A stretch of 64,000 nucleotides of DNA, from assembly GCF_036075115.1 (NCBI RefSeq), contig NZ_CP107958.1, positions 3,100,001 through 3,164,000 of the forward strand, written 5' to 3'. Positions 8,544-18,400 of the stretch are shown piece by piece (the first letter of the stretch is position 1; each line of letters begins with the position of its first letter). Made by a program: the position numbers and the translations under genes. The notes under the pieces are model-generated. The model saw only the letters and a program-made list of their open reading frames with translations. It had not been told where the DNA came from and did no database searches. Origin of the DNA: Streptomyces sp. NBC_00377 (GTDB lineage: Bacteria; Actinomycetota; Actinomycetes; Streptomycetales; Streptomycetaceae).

Positions 8544-9620
8544 CTACGCGGCTGCGAGCTTGGCGGCCGAGTCCGCGTCGACGCAGGCCTGGATCACCGC
8601 GTCGAGGTCGCCGTCCAGGACCTGGTCCAGGTTGTACGACTTGAATCCGACGCGGTGGTCCGAGATGCGGTTCTCCGGGAAGTTGTACGTGCGGATCTTC
8701 TCGGAGCGGTCGACGGTGCGGACCTGGCTGCGGCGGGCGTCGGCGGCCTCCCGCTCCGCTTCCTCCTGGGCCGCCGCGAGCAGCCTGGAGCGCAGGATAC
8801 GCATCGCCTGCTCCTTGTTCTGGAGCTGGCTCTTCTCGTTCTGGCAGGAGGCGACGACTCCGGTGGGAATGTGCGTGATGCGCACGGCGGAGTCGGTGGT
8901 GTTGACGGACTGCCCGCCGGGCCCGGAGGACCGGTAGACGTCGATGCGGAGGTCGTTCGCGTTGATCTCGACCTCGACCTCCTCCGCCTCGGGCGTCACC
9001 AGCACACCGGCTGCCGAGGTGTGGATGCGCCCCTGGGACTCGGTCGCGGGCACCCGCTGCACCCGGTGCACGCCGCCCTCGTACTTCATCCGCGCCCAGA
9101 CGCCCTGGCCGGGCTCGGTGGCCCCCTGGCCGCCCTTGGTCTTCACCGCGACCTGGACGTCCTTGTAGCCGCCCAGCTCGGACTCGGTCGAGTCGATGAT
9201 CTCGGTCTTCCAGCCGACGCGCTCGGCGTACCGGAGGTACATGCGCAGCAGGTCGCCGGCGAACAGGGCCGACTCGTCGCCGCCCGCGCCCGCCTTGATC
9301 TCGAGGATGACGTCCTTGTCGTCGGACGGGTCCCGGGGCACCAGCAGCAGCCGCAGCTTCTCCGTCAGCTCCTCGCGCTGCTTCTCCAGCTCCTTGACCT
9401 CGGCGACGAAGTCCGGATCGTCGGCGGCGAACTCGCGCGCCGTCTCGATGTCGTCGCCGGTCTGCTTCCAGGAGCGGTACGTGCCGACGATGGGGGTCAG
9501 CTCGGCGTAGCGCTTGTTCAGCTTGCGCGCGTTGGCCTGGTCGGCGTGGACCGACGGGTCGGCGAGCTTCTTCTCCAGGTCGGCGTGCTCTCCGAGCAAC
9601 TCCTCGACGGCCTCGAACAT
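8544..9620 (-). CDS. prfA: Peptide chain release factor 1
   Basis: A 358-residue class I release factor that recognises UAA and UAG. The codon-recognition tripeptide PAT is at residues 191-193 and the peptidyl-hydrolysis motif GGQ at 235-237 within [11 protein letters not shown]. The ATG at 9620 ([10 protein letters not shown]) has GGAG upstream and gives the standard length; the upstream in-frame extension has no family support. It is followed by prmC. Confidence 0.98.
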   Translation of the reverse strand: MFEAVEELLGEHADLEKKLADPSVHADQANARKLNKRYAELTPIVGTYRSWKQTGDDIETAREFAADDPDFVAEVKELEKQREELTEKLRLLLVPRDPSDDKDVILEIKAGAGGDESALFAGDLLRMYLRYAERVGWKTEIIDSTESELGGYKDVQVAVKTKGGQGATEPGQGVWARMKYEGGVHRVQRVPATESQGRIHTSAAGVLVTPEAEEVEVEINANDLRIDVYRSSGPGGQSVNTTDSAVRITHIPTGVVASCQNEKSQLQNKEQAMRILRSRLLAAAQEEAEREAADARRSQVRTVDRSEKIRTYNFPENRISDHRVGFKSYNLDQVLDGDLDAVIQACVDADSAAKLAAA

Positions 9621-9728
9621 GGTGGGCTCCTGAATGACGAACGTGGGGGAAGGGCGGGCGACCAAAAACGCCGGTCCCGGCGTGCCCCTGGGCGGGGACA
9701 CTGCCGTGGACCGGCGAAGAGGGGCTCG

Positions 9729-9953
9729 CTACTTCTTGGAGCCGGCGGCAGCCTTGCCGAAGCGGGCCTCGAAGCGGGCCACACGGCCACCGGTGTCGAG
9801 GATCTTCTGCTTGCCCGTGTAGAACGGGTGGCACTCGGAGCAGACGTCGGCGCGGATGGAACCGCTCTCGATCGTGCTACGCGTGGTGAACGAGGCGCCA
9901 CAGGTGCAGCTGACCTGCGTCTCGACGTACTCGGGGTGAATGTCGCGCTTCAA
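9729..9953 (-). CDS. rpmE: Ribosomal protein L31, zinc-binding type
   Basis: A 74-residue 50S ribosomal protein. Four cysteines, C16 and C18 (CTC) and C37 and C40 (CSEC), form the zinc site of the C+ class of L31. Streptomyces species typically also carry a zinc-independent paralogue under Zur control, not in this window. The gene stands alone 108 nt upstream of prfA. Confidence 0.98.
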   Translation of the reverse strand: MKRDIHPEYVETQVSCTCGASFTTRSTIESGSIRADVCSECHPFYTGKQKILDTGGRVARFEARFGKAAAGSKK

Positions 9954-10195
9954 GGTGTCTCCTAGTTTCGGGAGGGCGCCGGGTCGCTGCCGCGGGATAC
10001 GGCAAACGTGAACCGGAGCCGACGTACCAGTCTGCCAGGACTGGCCGCATCCCCCAAAACCGGGGGGCGGGGGGATCTATTCCCCGGCGTGCGCTGAGCC
10101 TCTCGGGACAGCCCCACCACGGCCTCGGAACGGCCCGGCCACGGCCTCGGGGCTGCCTCGCGACGGCGGCATCCGCACGTCAGGACGTCAGGACG

Positions 10196-11335
10196 TCAGG
10201 ACGACGACACGACTCCCGCGGCCTCGCCCGTGGCGGTGCCCTCGGTGGCGGCCTTCGGGATGGGCCGGTCGTTCTTCAGGGCCGCCCACACCTGCTTGGC
10301 CTTGGCCTCGGCGACGACGACCCGGTTGGGGTTGGACGGGTCGTACCGGACCGGCATCGTGACCATGCTCATGTTGGCGGAGCCGATGCCCTTGAGGCCG
10401 TTCGCGAAGGACATGAGGGAGTTCAGCGAGGCGAGGCCGGAGTCGGGCGTGACGGCCTTCGTGGCGGTGTTGGCGAGGTTGTACAGCTTCGTGCCGTCGC
10501 TGAACAGGCCGATGTGCTTCACCTGGTCGACCAGGGCCTTGATGAAGGCCTGCTGGAGCTGGATGCGGCCGAGGTCGGAGCCGTCGCCGACGCCGTGCCG
10601 GGTGCGGACCAGGCCGAGGGCCTGCGCCCCGGTGAGCGTGTGGGTGCCGGCCTTGAGGTTCAGATGGCTGTCGGGGTCGTCGATGGCCTTGCTCGTGGTG
10701 ACCCGGACGCCGCCGAGTTCGTCGATGAGCTTCTCGAAGCCGGAGAAGTCCACTTCCAGGTAGTGGTCCATACGGATGCCGCTGATCGACTCGACCGTCT
10801 TCACCGCGCAGGTGGCGCCACCCGTCGAGTACGCGGAATTGAACATCACGCCGGAGGCGGCGTCGTGCGTGACGCCGCTCGTGTCGGTGCAGGCGGGGCG
10901 GTCTATCAGCGTGTCGCGGGGTATGGAGACCACGCTGGCCTTCTTGTGGCCCTTGTACACGTGGATGACCATCGCGGTGTCGGAGCGGGCGCTGCCGTCG
11001 TCCGTGCCGCCGCCGAGCTTCTTGTTGGCGCCGGAGCGGGTGTCCGAGCCGAGGACGAGGATGTTCTCGGAGCCGTTGTCGACCTTCGTGGGCCGGTCGG
11101 TGCCCAGGGCCTGGTCGATGTCGACGCTCTTGATGTTGCCGTTGAGCTTGAAGTAGAGGTAGCCGACCCCGGTGCCGCCCAGCACGACGACGCCCGCTGC
11201 GGTCCACGCGGCGATCAGCACCCCCTTGCTGCGGCCGCGCTGCCTTCGGTGGCGACGCGGGCCGCTGTCGGCCGCGCCGCTCGTTGTGCCGGCCTCACCC
11301 GGTGTGCCGGGCTCCGGTGTGCTCTCGGCGGACAT
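10196..11335 (-). CDS. LytR-CpsA-Psr (LCP) family cell-wall glycopolymer transferase
   Basis: A 379-residue membrane-anchored protein. A disordered Gly/Thr-rich N terminus and basic stretch precede one transmembrane helix at about residues 38-60; the rest is extracytoplasmic. LCP motifs are visible as ILVLGSDTRSG, SDTAMVIHV and SIPRDTLID, which place the Asp and Arg residues for metal-pyrophosphate binding. LCP enzymes attach teichoic acids or other glycopolymers to peptidoglycan from undecaprenyl carriers. This fits the nearby WecA/MraY-type gene, but no specific polymer can be named. The 242-nt gap downstream contains a short tandem run of caggacgt units next to the stop. Confidence 0.92.
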   Translation of the reverse strand: MSAESTPEPGTPGEAGTTSGAADSGPRRHRRQRGRSKGVLIAAWTAAGVVVLGGTGVGYLYFKLNGNIKSVDIDQALGTDRPTKVDNGSENILVLGSDTRSGANKKLGGGTDDGSARSDTAMVIHVYKGHKKASVVSIPRDTLIDRPACTDTSGVTHDAASGVMFNSAYSTGGATCAVKTVESISGIRMDHYLEVDFSGFEKLIDELGGVRVTTSKAIDDPDSHLNLKAGTHTLTGAQALGLVRTRHGVGDGSDLGRIQLQQAFIKALVDQVKHIGLFSDGTKLYNLANTATKAVTPDSGLASLNSLMSFANGLKGIGSANMSMVTMPVRYDPSNPNRVVVAEAKAKQVWAALKNDRPIPKAATEGTATGEAAGVVSSS

Positions 11336-11452
11336 GTGCTCCTCTGTTCTCGTTCGACCTCACCATCGTCACTCCGACAGGTCAGACGGGGAAACTCGGG
11401 ACAGGGTTGCACACCGCCGTATGTCCCGGCCGCCGCGTCCTACACGCGCGAA

Positions 11453-11482
11453 GGGCCACCCCCGTGAGAACGGAGGTGGCCC
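11453..11482 (-). terminator. Hairpin downstream of the secreted protease gene
   Basis: GGGCCACC at 11453-11460 pairs with GGTGGCCC at 11475-11482. It lies about 30 nt past the protease stop on the minus strand and upstream of the LCP gene. No U-tract follows, which is common for Streptomyces terminators. Confidence 0.6.
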
Positions 11483-11514
11483 CGAGAGCGCCGCGAGCGG
11501 CGCACGAGCACGGC

Positions 11515-13302
11515 TCAGCCGAAGAGGTTGAAGGCTCCCCAGCCGGTGCCGACCTTGACGCGCGCACTGAACGGAGCCGAGGCGACACCGCGGCCCTGGT
11601 AGAGCCACATGACGCCCGAGGTGTCCCGAACGAGCAGGTCAGCCTTGCCGTCACCGCTGACGTCACCGCTGGCGGTGTAGGCGTTGTAGTTCCAGCCCGT
11701 GCCGACCTTGACCCGGGCGCCGAAGGGCGCCGAGGCGACACCGCGGCCGGGGTACAGCCAGAGCACGCCGGAGCTGTCCCGCGCGATCAGATCGGCCTTG
11801 CCGTCGTTGGTGTAGTCGCCCTGGCCCGTGATGGTCATCACGCCCCAGCCGCTGCCGACCTTGAGGCGGGAACCGAAGGTCCCGTTGCCCTTGCCCGGGT
11901 AGACCCACAGGACGCCGGTCTTGTCCTGCGCGAGCAGGTCGGGCAGTGCGTCCCCGCTGAGGTCGCCGGGGATCAGGAGGTTCTTCATCGCGTTCCAGCC
12001 GCTGCCGACGCGGTGCTCCTCGAAGCTGTCGACACCGTTGAACGCGAACCAGTACAGGACGCCGTCCAGGGTGCGGAACAGGTAGTCCTGGTAGAAGTCC
12101 CGGTTCAGGTCGGCCTGGCGGACCAGGTTGACCCCGCCCCAGTCGCCGAGCGAGACCCGGCCACCCAGCCACGGCGACCTGCCGAGGGAGTAGTACTCGT
12201 AGGCCGTACCGCCGGACGTACGGGCGAACAGGTCCGCCCGGCCGTCGAAGTCGAGGTCGCTGTCGTCGATGCGCGCGTTGATCGCACCGACGTAGGAGCG
12301 CGTCTTGGCGTAGACGCTGTAGGAGCCCGCCTCGACGCAGTCCACGGCGCCCCACGACACCACACCGGCTATCCGCCCGTTGACCACGAGCGGGCCGCCG
12401 GAGTCACCGTTGCACGACGCGACCGTGCCGGCGTCCTGGCCGGAGGCCGGGTTGCCGGCGCAGGCCATCTGCCCCGCGACGAAGTCGGTGCCGTAGTACG
12501 CCGAGCAGCTGGAGTCCGCCCGCATGGGGACGGTCGCCTTCTTCAGCGTCAGGGAGATGTCCTGGCTGGTGGAGCTGGTGCGCCCCCAGCCGAAGACCTG
12601 CGCCGGCGTGTTGGCGTTGTAGGACACGGTGTCGGAGCTCGACGTGACCTGGAGCGTCTTGTACGGCAGCGCCTCGGTCAGCGTCAGCACCGCGAAGTCG
12701 CCGCCCGCGGCGGTGCCGCTGGCCGTCGCGCGGTACGTGGGGTTGACCCACTGACGCCAGATGCCGCGGACCTGGCCGCCGTGCACGTCGTCGCCGTCCG
12801 GGAGCTGGGTGGTGCCGGCGACGATCGCGCCGTGCTTCGCCCAGTCCAGGCCGTCGACGCAGTGCGCGGCGGTGAGGACCTTCGCGGGCGCCACCAGGGT
12901 GCCGCCGCAGAAGTAGCCCTCGTCGTCGGAGGTGTCCGCGGTGCCCTTGTCGTCGTAGTAGTGCAGCTGCACCATCCACGGCGCCTCGGCGAGCGTCGCG
13001 TCCTGACCGCCGATGATCTTCGGGTCGACCCGGGAGGACGACGCCTTGGGGCTCGGAGTGGCTCCGGGCTCCGTCGGCGACCCCGCTGCGGCTTCGTCGC
13101 CGAGCGCGGTCTGGGCACCCTCGACACGGTCGAGCAGTTCACTCTTGGAGGGGCTGGGCAGCTCCTTGGCGGCCTGTGGTGCCGGGAGCGGAGCCACGCC
13201 GGACGCCACGGCCGGCGTGGCTGTCAGGACCGCGCTTCCCAGCGCGAATGCGGCGGCTGCCGCGGGAAGAACTCTGCGAGCTCTTCGAGAAGTTGATGTC
13301 AC
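11515..13302 (-). CDS. Secreted trypsin-like serine protease with C-terminal FG-GAP/VCBS repeats
   Basis: A 595-residue exported protein. The signal peptide covers about residues 1-34 (Arg-rich start, then an Ala-rich core ending TPAVASG). A propeptide-like segment precedes IIGGQDATL, the classic activation junction of chymotrypsin-fold proteases. The triad is visible as LTAAHC (His), GGDFAVLTL (Asp) and CNGDSGGPL (Ser). From about residue 345 a series of repeats with D-x-D-x-D-x-x-D/L motifs (for example DFDGRADLFAR, DGKADLLVRD) forms an FG-GAP-like beta-propeller, probably calcium-binding. It probably degrades extracellular protein. It sits alone between hairpins, as an insertion in the otherwise ancestral LCP-rho order. 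Confidence 0.93.
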   Translation of the reverse strand: MTSTSRRARRVLPAAAAAFALGSAVLTATPAVASGVAPLPAPQAAKELPSPSKSELLDRVEGAQTALGDEAAAGSPTEPGATPSPKASSSRVDPKIIGGQDATLAEAPWMVQLHYYDDKGTADTSDDEGYFCGGTLVAPAKVLTAAHCVDGLDWAKHGAIVAGTTQLPDGDDVHGGQVRGIWRQWVNPTYRATASGTAAGGDFAVLTLTEALPYKTLQVTSSSDTVSYNANTPAQVFGWGRTSSTSQDISLTLKKATVPMRADSSCSAYYGTDFVAGQMACAGNPASGQDAGTVASCNGDSGGPLVVNGRIAGVVSWGAVDCVEAGSYSVYAKTRSYVGAINARIDDSDLDFDGRADLFARTSGGTAYEYYSLGRSPWLGGRVSLGDWGGVNLVRQADLNRDFYQDYLFRTLDGVLYWFAFNGVDSFEEHRVGSGWNAMKNLLIPGDLSGDALPDLLAQDKTGVLWVYPGKGNGTFGSRLKVGSGWGVMTITGQGDYTNDGKADLIARDSSGVLWLYPGRGVASAPFGARVKVGTGWNYNAYTASGDVSGDGKADLLVRDTSGVMWLYQGRGVASAPFSARVKVGTGWGAFNLFG

Positions 13303-13493
13303 TCAGATCTCCTGTCGAAGGACAGTACGGCGTCGCACGCACATGTCCGCACGAATGCGTCGCCGGGCTAAGGGCGCTCGAAGGAGAGAGAAAGACCCAC
13401 GGGTGCGGAACGGCTGAAGGCAGCCCGCAACACTCGGTGGGCGCATTAGAAAACGCGTTCCCCCCCACAACGACTCGGCGAGCTTACAGCGCA

Positions 13494-13531
13494 GAAGTCC
13501 GCCCCGTCACTTGCATAACGGGGCGGACTTC
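13494..13531 (-). terminator. Strong hairpin downstream of rho
   Basis: A perfect 14-nt inverted repeat, 13494-13507 with 13518-13531, and a 10-nt loop. It lies 31 nt past the rho stop on the minus strand and upstream of the protease promoter region. It is a rho-independent-type structure after the gene for Rho itself, and could act in both directions. Confidence 0.75.
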
Positions 13532-13562
13532 GTACCTCTTCGACAACAGTCGGTCAGGACCT

Positions 13563-15626
13563 CTAGTCGTTGTTGCCCGTCGACGGCGTCGTCTTCTGGA
13601 TCTGCATCAGGAACTCGCCGTTCGACTTCGTCTGCTTCATCTTGTCGAGCAGCAGCTCGATCGCCTGCTGCTGGTCGAGCGCGTGCAGCACCCGGCGCAG
13701 CTTCCAGGTGACGGCCAGCTCCTCGTTGCCGAGCAGGATCTCTTCCTTACGGGTGCCGGACGCGTCCACGTCCACCGCCGGGAAGATGCGCTTGTCGGCG
13801 AGCTTGCGGTCGAGCTTGAGCTCCATGTTGCCGGTGCCCTTGAACTCCTCGAAGATCACCTCGTCCATGCGGGACCCGGTGTCCACCAGGGCGGTGGCGA
13901 GGATGGTCAGCGAGCCGCCGTCCTCGATGTTGCGGGCCGCACCGAAGAAACGCTTCGGGGGGTACAGGGCGGTCGAGTCGACACCACCGGACAGGATGCG
14001 GCCGGAGGCCGGGGCGGCGAGGTTGTACGCACGGCCCAGACGCGTGATCGAGTCGAGCAGCACGACGACGTCGTGACCCAGCTCCACCAGACGCTTTGCG
14101 CGCTCGATGGCGAGCTCGGCGACCGTGGTGTGGTCCTCGGCCGGACGGTCGAAGGTCGAGGAGATGACCTCGCCCTTGACCGACCGCTGCATGTCGGTGA
14201 CCTCTTCCGGACGCTCGTCCACCAGGACGACCATCAGGTGGCACTCGGGGTTGTTGTGCGTGATCGCGTTGGCGATCGCCTGCATGATCATGGTCTTGCC
14301 GGTCTTCGGCGGGGCCACGATCAGACCGCGCTGGCCCTTGCCGATCGGCGACACGAGGTCGATGATGCGGGTCGTCAGCACGCCCGGGTCCGTCTCCAGA
14401 CGGAGGCGGTCCTGCGGGTAGAGCGGGGTCAGCTTGTTGAACTCCGGTCGCCCGCGCCCGGAGTCGGGCGCCATGCCGTTGGTGGAGTCAAGACGGACCA
14501 GCGCGTTGAACTTCTCGCGACGCTCGCCGTCCTTGGGCTGACGGACCGCGCCGGTGACGTGGTCGCCCTTGCGCAGGCCGTTCTTGCGGACCTGGGCGAG
14601 CGAGACGTACACGTCGTTGGGGCCCGGCAGGTAACCCGACGTACGGATGAAGGCGTAGTTGTCGAGGATGTCCAGGATGCCCGCGACGGGGATCAGGACG
14701 TCGTCGTCGGCGACCTGCGGCTCGGCGGCGCCGATCTCGTCACGCCCGCGACGGCCACGGCGATCGCGGTAACGGCCGCGACGGCCACGCCGGCCGTCGC
14801 CGAACTCGTCGTCGTCCTGCGGGCCGTTGTCGCGCTGCTGGCGGTCCTGGCGGCCACCGCTCTGCTGCTGGCCCTGCTGCTGGCCGCCGCGCTGCTGCTG
14901 ACCCTGCTGCTGGCCACCCTGCTGGTCGTCGCCCTTGCGACGGTCACCGCGGTCACCACGGTCACCACGGTCACCGCGCTCACCACGGTCGCGGCCGCGC
15001 TCACGGCGGTCGCGGCGGCGGCCCTCGGCGCCGTCGGCTTCGCCCCTGGCGTCGCCCTGCGGCTGCGCCTGGGTTTCGGTCTGCGCCGGCGCGGCCGTCT
15101 CGGTCTTCGGAGCGGCCTTCGCCTCGGCGACGACCGTCTCCGGGCTGCCCGCCTCGGAGGTGGCGCGACGACGGCGGCGCTCGGCGGGCGCGTCGTTCCC
15201 GCCGGCCGGCTGGCCGGGGATCTCGATCTGCTGCTGGGCCACGGCCTTCTCGGCGGGGGCCTCGGCCTTGACGGCGACGGCCTTCTTCTCGGCGGTGTCG
15301 TCGCCGGTACGGGCCTTGGAGGTGGCGCGGCGCTTGGGCTTGGCCTCGGCCACGTCGCCGGCCGGAGCGGCGGCCTTGGGGGCGGATCCGCCTCCCGCCT
15401 GGGCCTCCTTGATGACCTCGATCAGCTGGCTCTTGCGCATACGCGCGGTGCCCCTGATGCCGAGGCCGGATGCGACCTGCTGAAGCTCGGCCAGCACCAT
15501 GCCCTCGAGGCCGGTACCGCGGCGCCGCCGGGAGCCGGCACCGGTGGCAGGCGCGGAGGCGTCCGTGGCGGGCGCGGCAGCGGTCTCCTCGACACGCGCG
15601 CCCATCAGATCGGTGGTGTCGCTCAC
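13563..15626 (-). CDS. rho: Transcription termination factor Rho with a large Arg/Gly/Gln-rich insert
   Basis: A 687-residue Rho. The C-terminal half is a standard hexameric RNA-dependent ATPase: [13 protein letters not shown] is the P-loop, and [13 protein letters not shown] and related segments follow. The N terminus ([13 protein letters not shown], Rho-N) is followed by a 200-residue low-complexity insert rich in Ala/Lys, then Asp/Arg/Gly, then Gln/Gly runs, ahead of the cold-shock-like RNA-binding domain. Such inserts are known in actinobacterial Rho and widen RNA binding. The GTG at 15626 has GGAAGGA 6 nt upstream. Codons ending in G or C hold through the insert, so it is truly coding. 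Confidence 0.97.
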   Translation of the reverse strand: MSDTTDLMGARVEETAAAPATDASAPATGAGSRRRRGTGLEGMVLAELQQVASGLGIRGTARMRKSQLIEVIKEAQAGGGSAPKAAAPAGDVAEAKPKRRATSKARTGDDTAEKKAVAVKAEAPAEKAVAQQQIEIPGQPAGGNDAPAERRRRRATSEAGSPETVVAEAKAAPKTETAAPAQTETQAQPQGDARGEADGAEGRRRDRRERGRDRGERGDRGDRGDRGDRRKGDDQQGGQQQGQQQRGGQQQGQQQSGGRQDRQQRDNGPQDDDEFGDGRRGRRGRYRDRRGRRGRDEIGAAEPQVADDDVLIPVAGILDILDNYAFIRTSGYLPGPNDVYVSLAQVRKNGLRKGDHVTGAVRQPKDGERREKFNALVRLDSTNGMAPDSGRGRPEFNKLTPLYPQDRLRLETDPGVLTTRIIDLVSPIGKGQRGLIVAPPKTGKTMIMQAIANAITHNNPECHLMVVLVDERPEEVTDMQRSVKGEVISSTFDRPAEDHTTVAELAIERAKRLVELGHDVVVLLDSITRLGRAYNLAAPASGRILSGGVDSTALYPPKRFFGAARNIEDGGSLTILATALVDTGSRMDEVIFEEFKGTGNMELKLDRKLADKRIFPAVDVDASGTRKEEILLGNEELAVTWKLRRVLHALDQQQAIELLLDKMKQTKSNGEFLMQIQKTTPSTGNND

Positions 15627-16049
15627 GAAGGGTCCTTCCCTGGAGCGGACGTCGGCCTGTCTGGCTCGGCGACCGTTTGTGCTGTCCGGCTTCGGTCCTT
15701 GCTGTGGCGAAGCCGGGGCGGTGGTCCGCCAAAGCGGCGGAAGAGTATTTGCTGGTGATGGCGCTACCGCGACGAGCCGTGACACTCAGTGTCACGTGGC
15801 GTGGTCGCACCGATTCCGAAGCTCCCCCAGAGGGGGGACCCCCATCTGTGGACCGCTCAGCGTCGCTGTACTGCGTACTGCCCAGGTACGACGTACGGAA
15901 CGCAGTGCGGCTTGGGGAGCTCCCGGAAGAATGTCTGTCCCGAAGGGGGACACAAAGCACCTCGCCATGGTGGGGTCGGGTGCAGACTTGAGGTTAACAC
16001 TACCGGATCCAACAAACATTCCCCCTCTCGAAATCCGGCAACCGCGCGC
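15627..16049. promoter_or_regulatory. Long leader/intergenic region upstream of rho with dyads
   Basis: This 423-nt gap between thrB and rho is unusually long for this gene block. It holds a perfect dyad, GTGACAC-TCA-GTGTCAC, at 15779-15795. It also holds a G/C hairpin cluster at about 15823-15846 (CCCCC-AGA-GGGGG followed by CCCCC) of the sort that recurs in Streptomyces intergenic DNA, and a further GGGAGCTCCC palindrome near 15918. The first could be an operator and the others hairpins in the rho leader. No reading frame here looks real. Confidence 0.45.
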
Positions 16050-16994
16050 TTAAATGTCGCCGGAATGAGCTTCACCGGCGGGCGCGAGCGGCAGTACGCA
16101 CGCGCCCTTCAGGTCCATGGCCAGGCGGTTCGCGGCCCAGTCCGCCCCGGCCGAGGCCTCGATCTTGTCGGCCGTGCCCGCGTCGGCCAGCGCCATGACG
16201 GTGGGCCCGGCGCCCGAGATGACGGCGGGAATGCCGTCGGCGCGCAGTCGCTCCACCAGCGCCGCGCTCTCCGGCATGGCGGGCGCGCGGTACTCCTGGT
16301 GCAGCCGGTCCTCGGTGGCGGGCAGCAGCAGTTCGGGTCGCCGGGTGAGGGCCTCGAGGAGCAGTGCGGCGCGGCCCGCGTTGGCGGCTGCGTCGACGTG
16401 CGGGACGGAGCGCGGGAGCAGACCGCGCGCGGTCTCGGTGAGAACCGGCTTCCCGGGCACGAAAACCACCGGAACGATGGAACCGGCGGGCTCCATCCTG
16501 ATGGCCCGCGCGGCGCCGGCCTCCATCCAGGACAGCGAGAACCCGCCCAGCAGACAGGCCGCCACGTTGTCCGGGTGGCCCTCGATCTCGGTGGCGAGCT
16601 CGAGCAGGCCCGCGTCGTCGAGCCTGCTCTCCCCTCCTATGGTCACCGCGCGCGCGGCGACGATCCCGGCGCAGATGGCGGCGGAGGAGGAGCCGAGTCC
16701 GCGGCCGTGCGGGATGCGGTTGGCGCAGACGATCTCCAGGCCGCGCGGCTGGCCGCCCAGGACGTCGAAGGCGGTGCGCAGGGAGCGGACCAGGAGGTGC
16801 TTCTCGTCGCGCGGCAGCGTCTCGCTGCCCTCCCCCGCGATGTCGATGTGCAGCCCGGAGTCGGCCACCCGGACGACCACGTCGTCGTAGAGCCCCAGCG
16901 CGAGGCCGAAGGCGTCGAAGCCCGGGCCGAGGTTGGCACTGGTGGCGGGAACGCGCACCCGGACGGGGGCGGCGCGGAAGGCGGGACCGGCCAT
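16050..16994 (-). CDS. thrB: Homoserine kinase
   Basis: A 314-residue GHMP-family kinase that phosphorylates homoserine, the fourth step to threonine from aspartate semialdehyde. It has VPATSANLGPGFDAFGLALG at the N terminus and the ATP-binding GHMP loop PHGRGLGSSSAA. The ATG at 16994 matches the family start (MAGPAFRAAPVRVRVPA), with AGGAGAG about 11 nt upstream. A strong hairpin separates it from thrC, so it may have its own promoter. Confidence 0.97.
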   Translation of the reverse strand: MAGPAFRAAPVRVRVPATSANLGPGFDAFGLALGLYDDVVVRVADSGLHIDIAGEGSETLPRDEKHLLVRSLRTAFDVLGGQPRGLEIVCANRIPHGRGLGSSSAAICAGIVAARAVTIGGESRLDDAGLLELATEIEGHPDNVAACLLGGFSLSWMEAGAARAIRMEPAGSIVPVVFVPGKPVLTETARGLLPRSVPHVDAAANAGRAALLLEALTRRPELLLPATEDRLHQEYRAPAMPESAALVERLRADGIPAVISGAGPTVMALADAGTADKIEASAGADWAANRLAMDLKGACVLPLAPAGEAHSGDI

Positions 16995-17026
16995 CTCGCG
17001 ATGACTCTCCTTGAGCTGCGGGACTG

Positions 17027-17041
17027 TCGAATGACATTCGA
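17027..17041 (-). promoter_or_regulatory. Perfect 15-nt palindrome upstream of thrB
   Basis: TCGAATG-A-CATTCGA is centred about 40 nt upstream of the thrB start. It is a candidate operator or small hairpin in the 341-nt thrC-thrB gap; no regulator is identified. Apart from this dyad and the terminator at 17267-17331, I see nothing in that gap. Confidence 0.4.
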
Positions 17042-17266
17042 TATGTACGGGCGACCTGTGCGGGAGAACCCTCGAGTCCGCGGGGACGACGCGGCGACAA
17101 CGCGCCACTGCGGCATATGCGGCGGGCGGATTCGGTACAGCCTATCGAAGGAAGGTTCTGTGGCGACATAGGGCGCACAGGCGGCGCACGATGCGTGTCG
17201 CAAGCCCCTTGTGCACCCCTGTGCGGGAAAGCCCTCTGCGGACCGTCGGCGAGCCGCCTTCACACC

Positions 17267-17331
17267 GCCCGCGAGCCACCGGGGCGCGGCCGGCGGGCAC
17301 CCCGCCGGTGACGCGCGAGTGGCTCGCGGGC
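17267..17331 (-). terminator. Strong nested hairpin just after thrC
   Basis: GCCCGCGAGCCAC (17267-17279) pairs perfectly with GTGGCTCGCGGGC (17319-17331), and the intervening segment itself folds as GGCGGG-cacc-CCGCC. It begins 4 nt past the thrC stop on the minus strand, so hom-thrC transcription probably ends or is attenuated here before thrB. Confidence 0.7.
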
Positions 17332-17335
17332 TCCT

Positions 17336-18394
17336 TTACGCGAGGCCGAGGCGCTCGGCCGCCGTCACCGCGTCGACCGGGACCGTGACGGGCTGCGGGG
17401 CGCCGGCGACGGCCCAGTCCGGGTCCTTGAGGCCGTTGCCGGTCACGGTGCACACGATCTTCTGCCCCGGGTCGACCTTGCCCTGCTCGGCGGCCTTCAG
17501 CAGACCGGCCACGGACGCGGCGGACGCGGGCTCCACGAAGACGCCCTCCTGCGCGGCCAACAGCCGGTAGGCGCGCAGGATCTCACGGTCCGTCACCTCG
17601 TCGATGAAGCCGCCGGACTCCTCCTGCGCGGCCAGCGCGAACTTCCAGGAGGCGGGGTTGCCGATGCGGATCGCGGTGGCGATCGTCGACGGGTCCTTGA
17701 CGACCTCACCGCGCACGATCGGAGCGCTGCCGGACGCCTGGAAACCCCACATACGGGGCGTCCGCCGGGCGATCTTGTCGGCGGCGTACTCCTGGTACCC
17801 CTTCCAGTACGCGGTGATGTTGCCCGCGTTGCCGACCGGCAGGACGTGGATGTCGGGGGCGTCGCCGAGCATGTCGACGATCTCGAACGCGGCGGTCTTC
17901 TGACCCTCGATACGGACCGGGTTCACCGAATTGACCAGCGCCACCGGGTAGTTGTCGCTCAGCGCACGGGCCAGCGTGAGGCAGTCGTCGAAGTTGCCGT
18001 CGACCTGGAGGATCTTCGCGCCGTGGATGAGGGCCTGGCCCATCTTGCCGAGCGCGATCTTGCCCTGCGGGACGAGAACGGCCGAGACCATGCCCGCCCG
18101 CACCGCGTAGGCGGCGGCCGAGGCCGACGTGTTGCCGGTGGAGGCGCAGATGACGGCCTGCGCGCCCTCCTCCTTCGCCCGGGTGATGGCCATGGTCATA
18201 CCGCGGTCCTTGAAGGACCCGGTCGGGTTGGCACCCTCCACCTTGAGGTGGACCTCGCAGCCCGTGCGCTCGGAGAGCACCTGCGCGGGCACGAGGGGCG
18301 TGCCGCCCTCACGGAGCGTCACGACCGGCGTGCTGTCGGATACCGGCAGTCGGTCCCGGTACTCCTCGATGATTCCGCGCCACTGGTGGGTCAT
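17336..18394 (-). CDS. thrC: Threonine synthase
   Basis: A 352-residue PLP enzyme converting O-phosphohomoserine to threonine. The PLP lysine is in [12 protein letters not shown] and the phosphate-binding loop is PVGNAGN. Length and sequence match the short actinobacterial form without the N-terminal extension of plant-type enzymes. It starts 6 nt after hom, so the two are one transcript. Confidence 0.97.
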   Translation of the reverse strand: MTHQWRGIIEEYRDRLPVSDSTPVVTLREGGTPLVPAQVLSERTGCEVHLKVEGANPTGSFKDRGMTMAITRAKEEGAQAVICASTGNTSASAAAYAVRAGMVSAVLVPQGKIALGKMGQALIHGAKILQVDGNFDDCLTLARALSDNYPVALVNSVNPVRIEGQKTAAFEIVDMLGDAPDIHVLPVGNAGNITAYWKGYQEYAADKIARRTPRMWGFQASGSAPIVRGEVVKDPSTIATAIRIGNPASWKFALAAQEESGGFIDEVTDREILRAYRLLAAQEGVFVEPASAASVAGLLKAAEQGKVDPGQKIVCTVTGNGLKDPDWAVAGAPQPVTVPVDAVTAAERLGLA

Positions 18395-18400
18395 TGCTGG

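Noticed and set aside
7707..9965. 750-codon plus-strand frame across prmC, prfA and rpmE
   Set aside because: It is antisense to three certain genes and shows only Leu/Gly/Val/Asp composition without motifs.
13176..15758. 860-codon plus-strand frame opposite rho
   Set aside because: Antisense to rho; the [11 protein letters not shown] stretches are the complement of Gln-rich codons, not membrane helices.
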